From Pseudomonadales bacterium (GTDB lineage: Bacteria; Pseudomonadota; Gammaproteobacteria; Pseudomonadales; Azotimanducaceae), in assembly GCA_022827905.1 (NCBI GenBank), contig JAJEIQ010000080.1, positions 79,325 to 143,324 of the forward strand: a stretch of DNA of 64,000 bases. Reading direction: 5' to 3'. This document shows, piece by piece, positions 27,741-35,720 of the stretch. Each line of letters starts with the position of its first letter. Position 1 is the first letter of the stretch. The notes beneath the pieces are model-generated. The model was not told the DNA's origin, made no database searches, and saw only the letters and a program-made list of their open reading frames with translations. The position numbers and the translations under genes are program-made.

Positions 27741-27779
27741 AAAAAAAGGCCCGCAATCCGTTACAGGAACTGCGGGCCT
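27741..27779 (-). terminator. Rho-independent terminator after the phasin gene
   Basis: On the minus strand an 8-bp GC-rich stem (TGCGGGCC-type half at 27771-27778 paired with 27748-27755) with a 15-base loop is followed directly by seven T (the A run 27741-27747 on the plus strand). It lies 88 bases past the phasin stop and just before the GYD gene start, so it separates the phasin transcript from the GYD/acyltransferase unit. Confidence 0.85.
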
Positions 27780-27867
27780 CATTGATCCGCTGTCGGGCGG
27801 CGCGTTAAGCGCTGCCCTGGAGCGGTGCCAAATCCCTAGGTGAGGAGGAGATGAGGGGGATTGGCAA

Positions 27868-28233
27868 TCAGGCAGCGGCCTTGGCCGCTGCAGGCTTGGC
27901 GCTCTTCTTGGTGGTTTCCGGCGCCTTCGGTTCCTCGGTGGCAAAGGCACCGCGCAGCAACTCGCTGGCGCTCTCGACGGCTTCCTTGAGCACTTCGCCG
28001 TTCGCCTTCATGCCTTCCGTGAATCCACTCCACATGGTCTCGCCGTATTCGCGCTGGAGTTCCATGAAGGAAGTGATGTCCTTGACCTCGGGCAACTTCT
28101 CGGCGAACGACCGGTTCGTTTCGAAGACCTTCTGCACCCCTTCGGTCTGCAGTTCCGCCAGGCGGCGCAAGGTGCCCGTGTTGAGTTCAAACCACTCGCG
28201 GCCGAGGGCCGCTTGTTTTTCCAATGTGTTCAT
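27868..28233 (-). CDS. Phasin-family granule-associated protein
   Basis: A 121-residue phasin: amphipathic helical body (KQAALGREWFELNTGTLRRLAELQTEGVQKVFETNRSF, broken here, about 6-43) then QREYGETMWSGFTEGMKANGEVLKEAVESASELL, and a Lys/Ala-rich tail (KSAKPAAAKAAA) typical of PhaP/PhaF-like tails. Phasins coat polyhydroxyalkanoate or neutral-lipid granules. It has its own upstream region with repeated PhaR-like sites and its own terminator. No PHA synthase is in the window, whereas the WS/DGAT upstream suggests that wax or TAG droplets could also be its target. Confidence 0.87.
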   Translation of the reverse strand: MNTLEKQAALGREWFELNTGTLRRLAELQTEGVQKVFETNRSFAEKLPEVKDITSFMELQREYGETMWSGFTEGMKANGEVLKEAVESASELLRGAFATEEPKAPETTKKSAKPAAAKAAA

Positions 28234-28305
28234 TAGCAGTGTCTCCTGTCAGTTTTGGTCCTGATGGTGGCGTCGCACATCGTGCCCCAGTTCATGCGCC
28301 CTAAA

Positions 28306-28358
28306 TGCTGCAACGCACAATGAGCGTATTGTGCACCACACAATTGTGCGTTGCAACA
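28306..28358. promoter_or_regulatory. Inverted repeat with two PhaR-like motifs upstream of the phasin gene
   Basis: A perfect 13-bp inverted repeat (28309-28321 against 28343-28355). Each arm belongs to a 12-base motif: TGCTGCAACGCA at 28306-28317 on the plus strand and TGTTGCAACGCA at 28358-28347 on the minus strand. Between them lies a second inverted pair, ATTGTG/CACAAT. A close copy of the motif (TGTTGCACTGCA) lies at 30078-30067. PhaR in other bacteria binds TGC/GCA-rich repeats before phasin genes; a phaR gene lies 2.6 kb away. The function as a PhaR operator is inference. Confidence 0.6.
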
Positions 28359-28412
28359 TTTTTTTTCAACTTTTTTTACCTGCGACTTTTCCCGGCTTGG
28401 GCGGGCTTCGGG

Positions 28413-29900
28413 TCAAGCCACCCGGGGCAGCGTTTCAACGAGTGGCGGTGGTGCCACCGAAAGCGCATGCACGTTGGCGGGCAGGACTGCGGCCTTGAGG
28501 TCGATGAACTCGGCGAGCATCTCATCGCGCAGGCGGTCGGCATCGGGCAGCGCTTTGGCGCAGGCCGTGATGCCCAAGTACAGGATGCCGTCGTAGCTCT
28601 GCACCGTCAGATTGACGCCCGTGCCGTGGGCCGGAATCGACACCGGATAGTGGGTGAGCATCCGGGCGCCGTTGGAGTAGAGCGTCTGGCGCGGGCCGGG
28701 GACGTTGGATATGACCACATTGATCGACTGCGGGCCATTGCCGGCGCTGGTCCGTTCCGCCCAGAGCGCAGCGTTGCGCAAGGCCGCGGGCAGGCCTGGT
28801 AGAGCTGCTTCGCCGGACAGGAGCGGGGCCGCGTCGGCGGTGGTTGCCTTGGCTGTCCGCGCCGAGGCGGCCACGGCTGCAACGCGCGCCTTGGCCTCGG
28901 CGATGTCGGTGCCGAGCGCCACCTGCATCATCGTGACTTGGTTGTTCAAAGAGCTATCGCCGGGCTGGCGTAGCGAGACGGGGCAGCCGGCGATGAGCGA
29001 GGCTTCGGGCAGTTCGCCCTTGGCTTCGAAGTAACGGCGCAGGCCGCCGCCGCAGACCGCCAGAAAGACATCGTTCAGCGTGGCGTTCAAAGCCCGGCCA
29101 ACGGCCTTGATGTCCGCCACCGCCAGTTCGCCGACTGCGAAGGTTCGAGCGGCGCCTATCGGTCGATTGAAGTTGGTTTTTGGTGCCGGTGCCGGTGCCG
29201 GTGGCGCGCCGAGGCTCTCACTGGAATCCAAGGCGCGCTGCCAAAGGCGGGCGCTGGCGTCGAGCCGCTTGGGCCAGCCGGTGAATTGATCGACTTGGGC
29301 GACGGCGAAGTTCCGCCAGGCGTCCAGCATCAATGACAGGGTGTCGTGGCGTGCTGGCCGCTCCGAGAATTCGACGGGCGGCGTCGCAATGGGCCGCGGC
29401 TGGGGTTCGGTGTCCATCAGCGTCATGGTTGCCGCTTGGCCGGCCATGCCGTCCAAGCAGGCGTGGTGCACGCGGCTGTAGTAGGCGACCTTGCGACCGC
29501 CAAGGCCGTCCTCGTCTGCCAAGCCGCAGAGCACCGCCATCTCCCACAGTGGGCGGCTGCGGTCCATGGGCGTTGCATGGAGTTCGGCGATGGTGCGCTC
29601 GAGTTCCGCTTGGCCACCGGGGGCGGGCACGTCAACCCGGTAGATGTGCCGGTCGATGTCGAAGTCGGGGTCGCGCACCCAGAGCGGGTGGTCGAGGTCG
29701 AAGGGCGTGGCCTGCAATCGGTTGGTGAGATAGGGCACCAAGTGCCTGCGGGCGGCGATGAACGGCTTCAGGCTGGCAATGAACTCATCCTCACTGACGC
29801 CGTCGGGTAGCGCCATCACCTGCACCGAGGCGACGTGCATGGGGCACAGCGGGGTTTCGGCGTAGAGGAATCCAGCATCCGTGGCGCTCAATTTGTACAT
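28413..29900 (-). CDS. Wax ester synthase/diacylglycerol acyltransferase (WS/DGAT)
   Basis: A 495-residue enzyme of the bifunctional WS/DGAT family, which makes triacylglycerol or wax esters as a storage lipid. The catalytic HHxxxDG is VHHACLDG at 144-151. The N-terminal PLWE block is RSRPLWEMAV near 115-124, and the C-terminal ND-rich block reads ATLNDVFLAVCGGGLR near 288-303; SNVPGPR lies near 413-419. Start at MYKLSATD because AAGGAG precedes it by about 6 bases; the frame is open upstream. It is divergent from the lipase-phaR-amidase genes, and its shared spacer has a PhaR-like motif. Confidence 0.93.
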   Translation of the reverse strand: MYKLSATDAGFLYAETPLCPMHVASVQVMALPDGVSEDEFIASLKPFIAARRHLVPYLTNRLQATPFDLDHPLWVRDPDFDIDRHIYRVDVPAPGGQAELERTIAELHATPMDRSRPLWEMAVLCGLADEDGLGGRKVAYYSRVHHACLDGMAGQAATMTLMDTEPQPRPIATPPVEFSERPARHDTLSLMLDAWRNFAVAQVDQFTGWPKRLDASARLWQRALDSSESLGAPPAPAPAPKTNFNRPIGAARTFAVGELAVADIKAVGRALNATLNDVFLAVCGGGLRRYFEAKGELPEASLIAGCPVSLRQPGDSSLNNQVTMMQVALGTDIAEAKARVAAVAASARTAKATTADAAPLLSGEAALPGLPAALRNAALWAERTSAGNGPQSINVVISNVPGPRQTLYSNGARMLTHYPVSIPAHGTGVNLTVQSYDGILYLGITACAKALPDADRLRDEMLAEFIDLKAAVLPANVHALSVAPPPLVETLPRVA

Positions 29901-30066
29901 GATCCACTCCTTGGTGGTGGCGAAAGGCACAGCACTGTGTACGCAAATCCCGTGCCAGCATTTCGAATAGAGGACCAATCCCGGGTCGGCGAATGGTCGC
30001 CAGTTGGGGAGAGCGGCGGCACTATACGGATTGGATATGACAAATCAACCCCGAAATGCTCGATAT

Positions 30067-30078
30067 TGCAGTGCAACA
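30067..30078. promoter_or_regulatory. PhaR-like motif between WS/DGAT and lipase-phaR
   Basis: The plus strand reads TGCAGTGCAACA; its complement TGTTGCACTGCA fits the consensus of the two phasin sites (TGYTGCAMYGCA). The core TTGCA-G-TGCAA (30066-30076) is a perfect 11-bp palindrome. It lies in the 253-base spacer between the divergent WS/DGAT and lipase genes, close to where promoters would be, and upstream of phaR itself, so autoregulation is possible. Confidence 0.5.
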
Positions 30079-30153
30079 AAATGATTGACCCCGTTGCGGG
30101 AATTGGCGACACTCCCGGATGACAGAACGATTACAAAGGATGGGGACGCGCCG

Positions 30154-30966
30154 TTGTACGAAGAACTTGACGTGGGAAGCCATCAAACCCGGTCACCGCC
30201 GTTCTGGTACCTGGCTGCCGAATTGCCGCGAATGCTTGGTGAAGCGGCATCGCTGCCAGTGGTTTGGTCTGCCTTGACGGCCAACGCCCCCAAGGGCGAT
30301 GGGCATCCGGTGCTGGTGCTGCCTGGCTTCACGGCCGGGGACGGCTCCACCTTGTTGCTGCGGCGATTCCTCACTCGGCTCGGCTACAACACCCTGCCTT
30401 GGCTCCTAGGCGACAATCGGGGCGCCCCGGCGCAGTTGCTCAGCCTCATGCGGCGCTTCTACCGGCTGACCCAAACCTACGACGAACCGATCTCCATAGT
30501 CGGCCAGAGCTTGGGCGGCGTTTACGCACGCGAGATCGCGCGGGAGTTCCCGGACGCCGTGCGTTTTGTGGTCACCTTGGGCAGCCCATTCGCCGCCACC
30601 AGTCATCACTCCACCAGTCCGTTGGTGGCCCGCTTGTTCGAATCGATGTCCGGCGTCACCGTGGAGCAAATGCGCACCAAGATGGCGCATCAGGATTCCC
30701 GGCTGCCCCCGCCGGTGCCTGTCAGCGCCCTCTACAGCCGCACCGATGGCGTGGTGAGCTGGCGTGCCTGCATGGAGCGCGAATCGGATCTGACGGAGAA
30801 CATCGAGGTGATCGGCAGCCACAGCGGCATGGCCATGCATCCGATGGTGCTGCACGTCGTCGCCGATCGGCTGGCGCAGCGCTTGGACAACTGGGCGAAG
30901 TTCGACCGGCACTGCGGCTTGCGGCCCCTTGTCTATCCGAGTCCCGCTTCGCCGCAAAGGGCTTAG
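30154..30966 (+). CDS. Alpha/beta hydrolase, lipase-like
   Basis: About 270 residues of alpha/beta-hydrolase fold. HPVLVLPGFTAGDGSTLLLRRFL contains the oxyanion loop, IVGQSLGGVYARE the nucleophilic Ser, LYSRTDGVVSW the acidic residue and GSHSGMAMHP the His. It likely cleaves lipid esters. The start is uncertain: no good ATG exists; TTG at 30154 is preceded by a GGGG-containing stretch, while TTG at 30085 and GTG at 30172 are also in frame. It is followed after 5 bases by phaR and an amidase, one probable operon. Confidence 0.8.
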   Translation: MYEELDVGSHQTRSPPFWYLAAELPRMLGEAASLPVVWSALTANAPKGDGHPVLVLPGFTAGDGSTLLLRRFLTRLGYNTLPWLLGDNRGAPAQLLSLMRRFYRLTQTYDEPISIVGQSLGGVYAREIAREFPDAVRFVVTLGSPFAATSHHSTSPLVARLFESMSGVTVEQMRTKMAHQDSRLPPPVPVSALYSRTDGVVSWRACMERESDLTENIEVIGSHSGMAMHPMVLHVVADRLAQRLDNWAKFDRHCGLRPLVYPSPASPQRA

Positions 30967-30971
30967 GCTAA

Positions 30972-31415
30972 GTGCATCGGCTCAAGAAATACCCAAACCG
31001 GCGGCTCTACGACAGCACCGATAGCAAGTACGTCACCCTGCACGACTTGCGCCAACTGATCGTTGACGGCGAGAGCATCAGCGTGACGGACAGTCGCGAT
31101 GGCGGCGACATCACCCGCGCCGTGCTCATGCAGATACTGTCCGAACAGGAGGCCGAGGGGCACGAGCCGGTGCTCACCAACCGCGCTCTTGAGCAAATTA
31201 TCCGCTTTTATGGCGACCGGATGGGCAGCGTCGCCTCCCGCTACATCGAGCAATCCATGCTGACCCTGCTTGAGCATCAGGATCAGTTCCGCTCCCGCAT
31301 GCGGCAATTGAGCGAACTGAATCCGCTCAACATCATGCGCCAAGCCCTGGACGGCGCAGCGCCCCGCAACCCGCCACCCCCGGCGGAGGAGCCGCCAGAC
31401 GCCGATCGGTCGTGA
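30972..31415 (+). CDS. phaR: Polyhydroxyalkanoate synthesis repressor PhaR
   Basis: A 147-residue regulator. The N-terminal DNA-binding PHB/PHA accumulation domain is unmistakable: LKKYPNRRLYDSTDSKYVTLHDLRQLI near 4-30. The second domain (ITRAVLMQILSEQE, about 47-60) binds PHA or phasin in the family. A Pro-rich tail ends it. Start is GTG, five bases after the lipase stop. PhaR represses phasin genes until polymer forms; the phasin gene 2.7 kb away has matching repeats. The GTGA overlap joins it to the amidase. Confidence 0.93.
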   Translation: MHRLKKYPNRRLYDSTDSKYVTLHDLRQLIVDGESISVTDSRDGGDITRAVLMQILSEQEAEGHEPVLTNRALEQIIRFYGDRMGSVASRYIEQSMLTLLEHQDQFRSRMRQLSELNPLNIMRQALDGAAPRNPPPPAEEPPDADRS

Positions 31416-32839
31416 CCGGCCTCGTCTGGCAGAGCGCTCGTCAACTGACGGGGACCATCCGCACGGGCAAGCTGTCCGCAGCCGAGTTGATGGCGGCGGC
31501 TTACGATCAAATCGAACGGCTCAATCCGAAAGTCAATGCCATCGTCAACCTGCTGCCCCGGGATGAAGCTCTGGCGGCGGCGCACGAGCAGGACCAAACC
31601 CGCGCAAGGGGCGAAGCCCTAGGCGCGTTGGCGGGCCTGCCTCTAGCCGTGAAGGACTTGGAGGACGCCCAGGGCTTTCCCACCACCTTCGGCTTCCGGC
31701 CATTCGCAGAGGCAGTGGCCAAGGCCGATGGTGAAGTCGCTGCCCGCATGCGCCAAGCCGGGGCCATCGTCATCGGCAAGACCAACGCACCCGAATTCGG
31801 CCTCGGCTCCAACACCTTCAACGCGCTCTTCGGTGCCACCCGCAATCCCTACGATTTGGAAAGGACCGCAGGCGGCAGCAGCGGCGGTGCGGCGGTGGCC
31901 TTGGCCACGGGCATGCTGGCCATCGCCGACGGCAGCGACATGGGCGGCTCGTTGCGCAATCCCGCCGGCTTCTGCAACGTGGTGGGCTTTCGCCCCTCCA
32001 TCGGGCGGGTGCCGGACCAACGCGCCTTCGGCTGGTTGGCGCGATTGAGCACGCTCGGACCCATGGCCCGAAACGTCGGCGACGCAGCCCTGCTGCTGTC
32101 GGTGCAGGCGGGGTACTGCGCCACCGATCCCCTCTCCCGAGTGGAGCCGGATCCAGGATTCAGCGGCGCCTTGGAGTGTGACCCGAGAACCTTGCGCATC
32201 GCGTTCAGCCCTGATTTAGGCGGTTTGCCGGTGCAGGCCGAGGTGCGTGAGCGAATCAGCGCCGCGGCCGCTGTCTTTGCGGATCTTGGCGCCGATGTGG
32301 AGAACGCTTGCCCGAATCTCGATGGGGCGATGGCGGTGTTTCAAGTGCAGCGGGCGGCGACGCTGGCCGCCTTGGGCAAGCAGCTCGACCAGCAGGTGCC
32401 GGACTGGCGCCGACATGCCAAGGACACGGCGCTATGGAACATCGACAAGGGCTCAAGCCTCACCGCTGATGAGCTGATTGAGGCGGAGATCGAGCGCACC
32501 CAAATCTACCGACGTGCGGCCGGCTTCTTCGAGCGCTACGACATCCTGCTGTGTCCCGCCGCCCAGGTGGCGCCCTTTCCGATCGGCAACGAATGGGTGC
32601 GCGAGATCAACGGCCAGCCCATGACCACCTACATCGACTGGATGGCGGTTTGCTGCGCCATCACGGTCATTTCCGCGCCTGCCATCTCCGTGCCCGGGGG
32701 TTTTACGCCGGACGGCCTGCCGGTGGGCCTGCAAATCGTCGGCGCATCCGGCCAGGACCTCAAGGTGCTCAAGGTGGCGCGCCTGTTCGAGCAGGCCACC
32801 GGCCACGGCAAGGTCCGGCCGCCAATTCTCGAGGAATAG
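31412..32839 (+). CDS. Amidase (amidase-signature family)
   Basis: A 475-residue amidase. Triad: Lys81 in LAVKDL, cis-Ser in GGSSGGAA near 154-161 and nucleophile Ser180 in DGSDMGGSLRNP. The C-terminal part (ISVPGGFTPDGLPVGLQIVG) is typical. Start GTG overlaps the phaR stop (GTGA). It belongs to the group of small-molecule amidases rather than GatA. Why it is co-transcribed with phaR is unclear. Confidence 0.87.
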   Translation: MTGLVWQSARQLTGTIRTGKLSAAELMAAAYDQIERLNPKVNAIVNLLPRDEALAAAHEQDQTRARGEALGALAGLPLAVKDLEDAQGFPTTFGFRPFAEAVAKADGEVAARMRQAGAIVIGKTNAPEFGLGSNTFNALFGATRNPYDLERTAGGSSGGAAVALATGMLAIADGSDMGGSLRNPAGFCNVVGFRPSIGRVPDQRAFGWLARLSTLGPMARNVGDAALLLSVQAGYCATDPLSRVEPDPGFSGALECDPRTLRIAFSPDLGGLPVQAEVRERISAAAAVFADLGADVENACPNLDGAMAVFQVQRAATLAALGKQLDQQVPDWRRHAKDTALWNIDKGSSLTADELIEAEIERTQIYRRAAGFFERYDILLCPAAQVAPFPIGNEWVREINGQPMTTYIDWMAVCCAITVISAPAISVPGGFTPDGLPVGLQIVGASGQDLKVLKVARLFEQATGHGKVRPPILEE

Positions 32840-32847
32840 CCCGCGCC

Positions 32848-33558
32848 TCAGGGAGAGTAGGCGGCTCGCTTTTCCTGAACCTGAAGCGATGCGCCCAATT
32901 GCTCCGCCTCACGCAGTTGCACCAAGGCCTCAGCACGGGAAAGCAGTGATGCCGCCTTGGGCAACCCCGCGGTCGCCCGCTCGGCCCAATTGGCTCGCTG
33001 GGGTTCGAAAAAGGTGACCGTTCCCTGCTGCGCGGTGGCCACGAGCTGGTGCTGCATACCGGAGTTGTCCAGAAAGTAGGCGGCATCGGCCATCTGCGCC
33101 ACCTTGGGCGCATTGTGGAACGATCGCGGGAAGCGCCGGTCCTGAGCGTCCTCCGGGATGTCATGGCCACCGGACACGACGCGTAACGCAACTCGCGTCT
33201 TGGTCGCAGTCGTCGAGCCAACGGCGACAAACACCATGACCACGCGATACCCGGAGTCTCCCGCCGCTGATACGCTGCGTAGGATCTCCCGGCTCGACAA
33301 GGTCGTTTCGCGTACGAAGGAGTGCCGCGCCTCGATCAGGGCGCGGCTGCGCAGGATCACTTCCCGTCCGGCCCGCAGGTCGATGACCGCCGGCGCTGCG
33401 GAAGTCGCGCCGAGCTCCTTGGCGATGTCGTCCGGGTTTAGGTACTCGCCCGCATCGTAGCCCGCATCGAGAAAGCGGAGATAGGCGGTCGATTTTCCCG
33501 AGCCATTCGGCCCCGCAAATACGGTGAAGCGCGGCTGATCAGCGGTATCGGAGGCCAT
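32848..33558 (-). CDS. Zeta toxin-like P-loop kinase
   Basis: A 236-residue P-loop protein of the zeta-toxin/AAA-like family. Walker A is FAGPNGSGKST near 14-24; NPDDIAKELGA follows (the zeta substrate side), with RETTLSSREIL near 83-93 and a second basic helix. Zeta toxins phosphorylate UDP-N-acetylglucosamine and stop wall synthesis. The first 20 bases overlap the small upstream gene, the pattern of a toxin-antitoxin pair. Activity on UDP-GlcNAc is not shown by sequence. Confidence 0.75.
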   Translation of the reverse strand: MASDTADQPRFTVFAGPNGSGKSTAYLRFLDAGYDAGEYLNPDDIAKELGATSAAPAVIDLRAGREVILRSRALIEARHSFVRETTLSSREILRSVSAAGDSGYRVVMVFVAVGSTTATKTRVALRVVSGGHDIPEDAQDRRFPRSFHNAPKVAQMADAAYFLDNSGMQHQLVATAQQGTVTFFEPQRANWAERATAGLPKAASLLSRAEALVQLREAEQLGASLQVQEKRAAYSP

Positions 33559-33811
33559 TTAGGGACACCTTGTGCTGGCTGAACAAAGCCATCACCGCCT
33601 CACGGTCGTATGGTTCAGGAATGGGCGTGTGCGACCCGTCCGGGTGGTATAGCACCACTTGCCCGTCGAGCTCGATCACCCGGGAGATGCCGAGTCGGTC
33701 GCACTCCTCGTTGAACTTGCGCCCGCCCTCCTCGATCACCCCGATGAACTCGACTGGATCGAGCTCCTCCATGAATCGCTTACCGGTTGCTTCTGCTGAG
33801 AACTGTGACAT
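33539..33811 (-). CDS. Putative antitoxin of the zeta-like toxin
   Basis: A 90-residue acidic protein with a helix-rich N-terminus (KRFMEELDPVEFIGVIEEGGRKFNEECDRLGISRVI) and a closing basic stretch. No DNA-binding motif is obvious. GGAGG lies 6 bases before the ATG. It overlaps the toxin gene by 20 bases and precedes it, as antitoxins of zeta systems often do. I do not recognise the family; the antitoxin role is inferred from position. Confidence 0.6.
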   Translation of the reverse strand: MSQFSAEATGKRFMEELDPVEFIGVIEEGGRKFNEECDRLGISRVIELDGQVVLYHPDGSHTPIPEPYDREAVMALFSQHKVSLNGLRYR

Positions 33812-33876
33812 CGACGGCCTCCGAGTCATCCATTGATTTGCGCAGGATGATAGCGTAAGGATTCGAGAAGAAAACC

Positions 33877-33990
33877 ATGCACTACGTTGTCGTCATCGAC
33901 AAGGACGCTGATAGCCTTCACGAATTTGGTTCCGGTACTCGTTGGAGGTCACCAAAAAAGGTTCAGGGACCGCCCAATGGGTTGCTTTAG
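33877..33990 (+). pseudogene. HicB antitoxin N-terminal remnant
   Basis: A 37-codon frame. The first 13 residues (MHYVVVIDKDADS) match the beta-strand start of HicB antitoxins (Y-x-V-V-I-x-K-D-x-D-S), then the sequence departs and stops within a few dozen codons, inside the tail of the opposite RES gene. No HicA toxin is beside it. Most likely the left end of a decayed hicAB pair. Confidence 0.45.
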
Positions 33991-34613
33991 GTGAGTGCGT
34001 AGCCGAGAGTTCGGGCCGCGTGGTCGAGCATGGTTGCGAGTTCAGGGTGGCTCAGGTGCTCGTCGAACAAGGGGGTAGAGTTGAGCGAGGATTCGGCGCG
34101 GTCATAAAAGGCGTAGCACGGCTGGTTGGCATGCATGCTGGAAGCGTAGCGTAACCCATCGATGTCTGGGAATGCGTCGTATATCTCGCGGGACCAATGG
34201 CGTGCGCCGGCACGCTGGCCTGAGTTGATCGCCATAGACCCCCCGGCGCGGGTGATCCATGGACCGGCAACGTCGAGGAGACGAAGGTCGGTAGTGAACA
34301 CGAACTCGGCCAGACGCGGCGTGTTTGTGAAGGAATCGATGTTGTGGGTTTCCTGGAAAACCTCGGCGAGGCACGTTACGGGGTCATCGGCAGCGTAGAG
34401 GATCGAGCGTGGGGAGGCGCGATCGTCGAGGTGATGGTCGAAGCGTGCATTGACAATCGGCCCGGCGCTACGGAAAGTGGACCAATTTGTGCTGTAGGGG
34501 TGGCGACAATAGAGCCTCCAGACCCGAGTATCTGCCGCGAGAACGAAAACCTCGTTGTCGCGGGGCAAATAGTCGCGGAGGCGCTTCGGAGGCGCCTGGA
34601 GGTGATTGGCCAA
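33987..34613 (-). CDS. RES-domain toxin
   Basis: A 208-residue RES-domain protein, the family of NAD-degrading toxins (MbcT/ParT-like). The family's Arg and Tyr/Glu marks are RVWRLYCRHPY near 30-40, ILYAADDPVTCLAEVFQE near 71-88 with the catalytic-type Glu, and LRYASSMHANQPCYAFYDR near 152-170. It starts 3 bases after the stop of the long antitoxin gene upstream, so the two are co-translated. Transferase versus NAD-phosphorylase activity is not told by sequence. Confidence 0.87.
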   Translation of the reverse strand: MANHLQAPPKRLRDYLPRDNEVFVLAADTRVWRLYCRHPYSTNWSTFRSAGPIVNARFDHHLDDRASPRSILYAADDPVTCLAEVFQETHNIDSFTNTPRLAEFVFTTDLRLLDVAGPWITRAGGSMAINSGQRAGARHWSREIYDAFPDIDGLRYASSMHANQPCYAFYDRAESSLNSTPLFDEHLSHPELATMLDHAARTLGYALT

Positions 34614-34616
34614 AGT

Positions 34617-35636
34617 TCAGGCAGGCGTGGCGACGGCGACGGAAGCCGCCAGTCGGCAAACCGGTTCCAATGAATAGTGATGCAATAGCCAATCGCGCGG
34701 CGAGGTCGCTTCGAAGTCAGTTTGTTCGAGGGCTAGGTCGGGATTCGGGCTGGTGAACCAGTTGAAGACCCCGACCGGGTGGATGGCAGCGTCGATGCGT
34801 GGAAGGACTTTCTCCACCTTTGGTACGAGGCCTTGGGAGTGGAATTGGAATAGCGGGAGTCGCGTGTGAACCGCAGGCGCCGGGGATGCGTTATAGAGGT
34901 GTCGCTTCTTGACCAGATTGGACACCGTGCGTTGGTCGAAGCGCAATAGCTGGGCGGTCTCGCTGCGGGTGAAGCCGGTGGCGCAGAGAGCAGCGAACGT
35001 CAAGGCTGATCGGAGGGTGGACGGCAGGCGTCCGTTCTGGCCTTCGCGATGGAACTGGGCGAGGCGCTGGCGTTGCGGACCGGTGATCTGGCCATTGGGC
35101 AAGGCCTGAAGTCGTCGTCGAGCCTGCTCGCTGAGTTCGTGATCCAATGCGGTTGAGAACGCGAGCTGGACGTGTTGCATATCGTGCGGGGCGGGTGAGG
35201 GGTCAAGCAGCCGCGACCAGTCGACGCCGGGTCGGCGAACGAACGGTGGATTGCCGATGACGTTTTGGGCGACTTCGCACAATTCGCGGCGTACTGCGTC
35301 GACAGGGGCGTCAAATCTATGGCGCGCGAGGACCGAGATGATCGGGTCGGGCTGGCGTCGATACACCGTGCCAGCGGTGAAAAGAGTTGACTTGGTTTGC
35401 CTGTGGCGCTTGTATGGCTCGAAGCCATGCGACTCCATGATGGGGCGGACAAGGCGGCCGATCTGTTGCTTGACTGGGTTCGGGCGGACACGGTCGCCGA
35501 ACTGGCGTAGGAGATCCGAGCCGATTGCTTCGACGGCTGGACGCCCAGCCTCGGACGCGGCCACCATCAAGCGGACGGTGGACTCGTCGCCGAGAAACTC
35601 GGAGATTGCTTGTTCCAATGGGATGTCTGCTGGCAT
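34617..35636 (-). CDS. Long Xre/MbcA-like antitoxin of the RES toxin
   Basis: A 339-residue protein. The C-terminal third fits the antitoxins of RES toxins: a helix-turn-helix (TGFTRSETAQLLRFDQRTVSNLVKK, about 221-245), then a toxin-binding block (RLPLFQFHSQGLVPKVEKVLPRID, GVFNWFTSPNPDL, SPRDWLLHHY). The first 200 residues are extra: QQIGRLVRPIMESHGFEPYKRHRQTKSTLFTAGTVYRR near 57-94 looks like a second small basic domain. Usual RES antitoxins have 120-180 residues. Upstream at 35661-35684 lies an imperfect inverted repeat (ACTTCGG ... CCGAAAGT) that may be its operator. Confidence 0.72.
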   Translation of the reverse strand: MPADIPLEQAISEFLGDESTVRLMVAASEAGRPAVEAIGSDLLRQFGDRVRPNPVKQQIGRLVRPIMESHGFEPYKRHRQTKSTLFTAGTVYRRQPDPIISVLARHRFDAPVDAVRRELCEVAQNVIGNPPFVRRPGVDWSRLLDPSPAPHDMQHVQLAFSTALDHELSEQARRRLQALPNGQITGPQRQRLAQFHREGQNGRLPSTLRSALTFAALCATGFTRSETAQLLRFDQRTVSNLVKKRHLYNASPAPAVHTRLPLFQFHSQGLVPKVEKVLPRIDAAIHPVGVFNWFTSPNPDLALEQTDFEATSPRDWLLHHYSLEPVCRLAASVAVATPA

Positions 35637-35720
35637 GGAGTTTTTGTGAATTCAAAGAGTACTTCGGTAGATCATGCCGAAAGTTCTGGATGGCCGCAAA
35701 CGATTTAGGCTATGAGGCTG

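Noticed and set aside
29180..29205. GGTGCC tandem repeats
   Set aside because: They only encode an Ala-Pro linker inside the WS/DGAT protein.
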